In this document: one piece after another, positions 26,342 through 29,953 of the stretch
Position numbering within the stretch: the first letter of the stretch is position 1
Layout of the letters: each line of letters starts with the position of its first letter
Origin: Caldilineaceae bacterium
Lineage (GTDB): Bacteria; Chloroflexota; Anaerolineae; Caldilineales; Caldilineaceae
Assembly (NCBI GenBank): GCA_026645575.1
Contig: JAPKMW010000121.1
Coordinates: 1-29,953 of the forward strand
Reading direction: 5' to 3'
Length of the DNA: 29,953 nt
Made by a program: the position numbers and the translations under genes
The notes under the pieces: generated by a model
The model's input: the letters and a program-made list of their open reading frames with translations, nothing else
The model's database searches: none
What the model was told of the DNA's origin: nothing

Positions 26342-28897
26342 CTACTTCCGTATATTTGGTAAGTAAAGGCGAACCGTCGTTGGTGTTGGTGTTACTGTTC
26401 CAGTTGGTGATATGGGTATGACTGTTGACGTTGGCGTTGGCGTAGCCGTTGCCGTTGGCGTAGCCGTTGGCGTTGCCGTAACGGTTGGTGACGCAGCGGT
26501 GCTTGTCGCTGTTGGTGAGTTCATTACCGTTGCCGTCGGCGTGGCCACCGGCACTACACGACGGAAGACGGTGACAGCATCATCAAAGCTGCTGGTGACG
26601 TAGACAAACGTCCCATCAGGGCTGACTTGTAAACCCGATACGCCATTTAGGCTGGTGATACTGCTTACTTCATCTTCGTGCTTCTCAACAAAGGTCAGTT
26701 CGCCCGTTTGCGGATTACGCGCAAAAACGGTTACTGCGCTTTGGCTGCCACCTTGCGGGTCGGTCGGGATCAGATAGCCCCAGCCGGTTGTATAGAGCCA
26801 GGCGCCATCGGGGCTAATCTGGATTGAACTCATCATAATGTCGGCTTTATAGGTTTTGACATAGGAGAGGATCCCCGATGTCAGGTTGCGTTGAAAGAGC
26901 GTAATCGATCCCCGCTCGCCAGTCACATAGAGAAAGGCGCCATCGGTACTCACGGCAAGCCCACTGGCCTGGTTTAAGCCATCAATCCCATCCACATTGT
27001 CATAATAGCTCTTGATCAGGGTCAATTGACCCGTGGTTGGGTTACGCTCCAATAGGGTCAGCGAATGACTTACATAATTCGTGGCATAAAGGTGCGTTCC
27101 TTCCGGGCTGAAGGCTAACCCACCGACACTATCAAAGTCTGGCACTGGCAACAGATTGATGGGCTTTACCTCGACCAGCGTTAATTCGCCACTTGTCTTG
27201 TTGCGCGCCAAGACAGTGATCGCTGCATCAGCTGCCGTATTCGCATGGTATTGTGTACTGCCCACGTAAAGGTGTTTCCCATCCGCTGGCATCAGCAAGG
27301 GTCGGAAACTCGATAGTGAAGGAATCTCGTTTTCATAAACATCAACGCCAAGATAGGTAAGTCTACCTGTTGCGTTGTCACGTGCATAACGGGCAATCTT
27401 GCTCCAATAGCCGGTGGCGTAAACAAAGTTGCCATCTGGGCTAACGGTGACAGCGACGGCGCTATGTAACGGGTTGGGGCGTTCCTGATCATGAATCACT
27501 TGGATCGCGCTCAGTTTGCCGGTGGTTGCATCGCGTTGAAAGATGGACAGCGTTTCATCATTGGCGCTGGCGATGCTTTCCCCTGAACCCGGTACATACA
27601 ACTGCTGCCCGTCCGGGCTGAGAACGGGGCCGGCAAAGCTAAATGGGTCGGTTGTGGCGGTTCTGGTGATGGGGAACATCAGCGTATAGGTCGGTTGTGG
27701 CGTCAACGCGCCTGTGGTTAGATCGCCATTGGCGCGCCCTAGGCCGTCAACATGGCTGGTGTAGAGTTGCTGACCATCCGCCGGTAGAAAAAGCTCCTGC
27801 GGATCGCTAAAAGAGGCGGCTTGAGTTTCGGTATAGACCGTGGCAAAAGTCAGTACGCCATTGGTGGTATTGCGTTGGAAACGCGCCACAGTTGTCACGG
27901 CGGTCGGGGTTGTATAGTCCTTGGTGTAGACATAGACATTGGCGCCATTGTGACTGACCGCCAGCGCCTTGCGCCCCATAAGACCAGTGACACCCCCTTC
28001 GCCATCGCGCAACTGTTGCTGAAAAGTCAACTTGCCGCTGTTGGCGTTGCGTTGAAAAACGGTCAGCGCACTGGCGCCGCTGACGGCAAAAAGTTGTGAA
28101 CCATCGGCGCTCAAGTGAATAGACTGGAGATCGCCAAGGCCGCTGATGCCATTCACCCCCTCTTGCACAACTTCCACCAGGGACAGGGCACCGGTGGCGG
28201 CCGTGCGGGCAAAGACATTGATCGCCCCATCGCCAAAAGCGGCAGCATAGACATAGGCGCTATCAGGGCTAATGGCGAGTGACTTCATGCTGCTAAAGGC
28301 CGTGATCCCATTTTGCTCATCGATCAGACTTTCACGGTAGGTCAGCGCGCCAGTGGTCGGGTTACGCTGAAAGATTGCGACTGCATTGTCACTATAGGCC
28401 GCTACATAGAGGCTCCCTCCATCCGGGCTAATCGCTAAATCAACAGGGTTGCGCATAGCGCCGTTGAAAGCCGGTCCGGTAACGGCGGTCAACCGTCCGG
28501 TGGTGGCATTGCGTGCAAAGATCGCAAGGTTGTTTTCAGCATAGTTGGGGCTGGTTTGCGTCACATAAACATAGGCGTCATCGGGGCTAAGCGCTACGTC
28601 AACCGGAATGCCGCTATAAAAGTTGTTTTGCAATTCGACAAACTGTAACGCGCCTGTATCGGCTGTACGCGCCAGCACAAGCAGTGCTCTCTCATCTTGA
28701 TCGGTGACATACAAATAGCGCCCATCAGCGCTGCCAGCAATGCCCGCCGCTGTCAACACACCAAAAGGCGCCTCAATGACCTGGATCGGTTGCAGCACCG
28801 GCTGTTGCGCCCAGCTCTGTGTGCTACCTAAACTTAACAGCAGGAAACCGGCTAGAAGATAACCAAACCACATGAACTTACTACGAAGATGAATCAT
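26342..28897 (-). CDS. Large secreted beta-propeller protein (lactonase/YVTN-like repeats)
   Basis: An exported protein of 851 residues. The start at 28897 is preferred over the longest frame (to 29011), because a TATAAT box lies at 28959-28964 and the protein then opens into a signal peptide (MIHLRSKFMWFGYLLAGFLL, ending near SWAQQ). The body is about 14 repeats of some 48-60 residues with the pattern LAISPDGxxLYVAxxxxxAVxxFxRNxxTGxL, as in 6-phosphogluconolactonase-like and YVTN propellers; this suffices for two seven-bladed propellers. A long Thr/Pro/Ala-rich tail (about 760-835), encoded by GTTGGC/GTAGCC-type DNA repeats, leads to the C-terminal VRLYLPNIRK. That end matches the other propeller protein in the window. 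It is likely a surface protein; the substrate, if any, is unknown. Confidence 0.88.
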   Translation of the reverse strand: MIHLRSKFMWFGYLLAGFLLLSLGSTQSWAQQPVLQPIQVIEAPFGVLTAAGIAGSADGRYLYVTDQDERALLVLARTADTGALQFVELQNNFYSGIPVDVALSPDDAYVYVTQTSPNYAENNLAIFARNATTGRLTAVTGPAFNGAMRNPVDLAISPDGGSLYVAAYSDNAVAIFQRNPTTGALTYRESLIDEQNGITAFSSMKSLAISPDSAYVYAAAFGDGAINVFARTAATGALSLVEVVQEGVNGISGLGDLQSIHLSADGSQLFAVSGASALTVFQRNANSGKLTFQQQLRDGEGGVTGLMGRKALAVSHNGANVYVYTKDYTTPTAVTTVARFQRNTTNGVLTFATVYTETQAASFSDPQELFLPADGQQLYTSHVDGLGRANGDLTTGALTPQPTYTLMFPITRTATTDPFSFAGPVLSPDGQQLYVPGSGESIASANDETLSIFQRDATTGKLSAIQVIHDQERPNPLHSAVAVTVSPDGNFVYATGYWSKIARYARDNATGRLTYLGVDVYENEIPSLSSFRPLLMPADGKHLYVGSTQYHANTAADAAITVLARNKTSGELTLVEVKPINLLPVPDFDSVGGLAFSPEGTHLYATNYVSHSLTLLERNPTTGQLTLIKSYYDNVDGIDGLNQASGLAVSTDGAFLYVTGERGSITLFQRNLTSGILSYVKTYKADIMMSSIQISPDGAWLYTTGWGYLIPTDPQGGSQSAVTVFARNPQTGELTFVEKHEDEVSSITSLNGVSGLQVSPDGTFVYVTSSFDDAVTVFRRVVPVATPTATVMNSPTATSTAASPTVTATPTATPTATATPTPTSTVIPISPTGTVTPTPTTVRLYLPNIRK

Positions 28898-28958
28898 ATC
28901 CTTTGTTTCATAGGGGTGTGGGCGAATGCCATGCTTACGAAAATGATACGCTATTTGC

Positions 28959-28988
28959 ATTATAGCATGGCGGAAGTAAAAATTTAAA
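28959..28988 (-). promoter_or_regulatory. Candidate sigma-70 promoter of the large propeller gene
   Basis: On the minus strand a perfect TATAAT (28959-28964) lies 18 bp after TTTAAA (28983-28988, 4/6). The predicted transcript begins about 55 nt before the ATG at 28897 and supports that start. Confidence 0.5.
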
Positions 28989-29041
28989 CTGCGGAAATTT
29001 TTGTGAGACAACTGCGTCAGCGTGCGCCGTGTTGGGCGCCG

Positions 29042-29566
29042 TTACGGGTAGAACTTCTTCCGGCAGCGTATGGCTACGACTTCGCCATCTACGTTGTGAA
29101 TCCGTTCTTTGCCGTCCGGCAGATAGCCCAGCTTTTCGTAAAACGTCCTGGCTTGCCAGTTGTCGCGAAAGACCCATAACACCAATTCGTTGTAGCCGCG
29201 CGCTAAGAGTTTAGCTTCGGCTGCTTTCACTAAGCTTGTGCCAATGCCGCGCCGCCAGTATGCGGGATTTAAGTAGATTCTCCAGATTTCGCCGATGAAT
29301 GTTTTACCGAGATCGGCATCGCGGTTCGGCCCGATGGTCAGGATGCCGACTACGCAATCGCCAAGTTCGGCGAGGTAGCTCTCTTCGCTTTGCTTTGCCA
29401 CAGCCGCTGAAAACGCTTGGGTTCGCTTGTCATAGGTAAAGCGTGCTAGAAATGAATCCGGTACGAGATGGCGATAAGTGACTTGCCATGCGTCAGCATG
29501 GATTTTCGCCATCCGCTTGGCATCTGCTATGGTGGCGGGTCGTATGGTTACGTTTTCTACTTGCAT
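29042..29566 (-). CDS. GNAT-family N-acetyltransferase
   Basis: A 174-residue acetyl-CoA-dependent acetyltransferase of the GNAT superfamily. IRPATIADAKRMAKIHADAW is the usual N-terminal strand and helix, with YRHLVPDSFLARF following. Motif A is IYLNPAYWRRGIGTSLVKAA, where RRGIG is the pyrophosphate-binding loop. LVLWVFRDNWQARTFYEKLG is motif B. The ATG at 29566 has GGAG 8 bp upstream and is preferred to the ATG four codons earlier. It stands alone on the minus strand. The acceptor is not predictable; amino-group, antibiotic or protein N-terminal acetylation are all known for relatives. Confidence 0.92.
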   Translation of the reverse strand: MQVENVTIRPATIADAKRMAKIHADAWQVTYRHLVPDSFLARFTYDKRTQAFSAAVAKQSEESYLAELGDCVVGILTIGPNRDADLGKTFIGEIWRIYLNPAYWRRGIGTSLVKAAEAKLLARGYNELVLWVFRDNWQARTFYEKLGYLPDGKERIHNVDGEVVAIRCRKKFYP

Positions 29567-29609
29567 ACACGTCTCCATGACAACGCACTCGTTCTTGCTG
29601 TTACTTGAC

Positions 29610-29658
29610 CAGTGCCGCGCCGCGGGTCAACCCACCGTTGCCCCGCGGCGCGGCACTG
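29610..29658. repeat. 17-bp GC-only-rich perfect hairpin
   Basis: 29610-29626 (CAGTGCCGCGCCGCGGG) is the exact reverse complement of 29642-29658, with a 15-nt loop. It is much richer in GC than its surroundings. It lies 43 bp upstream of the GNAT start codon, so it would be in the promoter or leader of that gene. No T tract follows on either strand. Confidence 0.75.
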
Positions 29659-29953
29659 ACCGCCACTGTTCTAGGGCGGACTGTCGAGGTCAATACCACT
29701 CACACTGAGGTGCGCCAACCCGCCGTCTGTTTGTCTGCCTTCCATTTGGAGTAGGGTGCTTTGTTGAAACGTGGTATGATTCAATAAAGAGTAATGACGC
29801 GGAGCAGAAGATTGTTTGGAAGATACTCAAGCGAAACATTCATACGCACAGGGTACTCCTCTACTGAGTGATTGAGTATAGTTGACCCCAATGTCAAGAC
29901 CAGAAAAGGCTGAAAATAAGAACCAAAATCGTCAAAGCGGTCCTTCAGCATTG
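29659..29953. other. Right edge, little readable content
   Basis: No convincing complete gene is seen. A plus-strand ATG at 29891 opens a frame (MSRPEKAENKNQNRQSGPSA) that runs off the window. It has no ribosome site and the 21 visible residues match no family I recognise, so it may or may not be the start of a gene. Confidence 0.3.

Noticed and set aside
29814..29953. Short frames at the right edge considered as genes
   Set aside because: They are short or cut by the window edge, lack a ribosome site and match no family I recognise.

Overview
The window looks like a chromosomal segment from a Chloroflexota bacterium (Caldilineae/Anaerolineae-like). This is inferred from gene style, not from a marker gene: an XRE-ATPase-TPR regulator, secreted beta-propeller proteins with Thr/Pro-rich tails ending in a short RLYLP motif, an Opp/Dpp-type importer embedded in sugar-oxidoreductase genes, and moderately high GC. 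There is no rRNA, tRNA or cas gene.

Region 1 (1-1450): the trailer end of a CRISPR array (37-bp repeat, 8-nt ATTGAAAC end, decayed last repeat; leader and cas genes lie outside to the left), a possible terminator, and a 5'-truncated transposase relic on the minus strand.

Region 2 (1499-8714): a hybrid sensor histidine kinase whose receiver lacks its phospho-acceptor Asp, a convergent XRE/STAND-ATPase/TPR regulator, and a secreted protein with a jelly-roll-like domain and WD40-like repeats.

Region 3 (8995-21400, plus strand): an arylamine N-acetyltransferase; a DeoR-type regulator with a consensus sigma-70 promoter and an upstream dyad; then a long gene train made of a substrate-binding lipoprotein, two permeases, two ATPases, a small membrane protein, two tandem paralogous Gfo/Idh/MocA oxidoreductases and an Rpn-like PD-(D/E)XK protein. 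Context suggests import and oxidation of a sugar, polyol or sugar-derived ligand under DeoR control. The substrate cannot be read from the sequence.

Region 4 (21499-26243, minus strand): a LacI-type repressor with its own promoter and a perfect 16-bp palindrome, a decayed sugar phosphate isomerase, a membrane fatty acid desaturase, a decayed Gfo/Idh N-terminus, an inositol 2-dehydrogenase-like enzyme and a hydroxypyruvate-isomerase-like TIM barrel. With region 3 this is a two-sided carbohydrate/polyol locus whose operons converge at 21.4 kb.

Region 5 (26342-29953): a large secreted beta-propeller protein with the same C-terminal motif, a GNAT acetyltransferase, and an edge region with little readable content.

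The most unusual feature is that nearly every intergenic gap from 6.5 to 23.6 kb carries its own long inverted repeat. Several have arms built from tandem 7- or 8-mers, and two heptamer families recur at separate loci. There is also a 152-bp MITE-like element inside the transporter operon.
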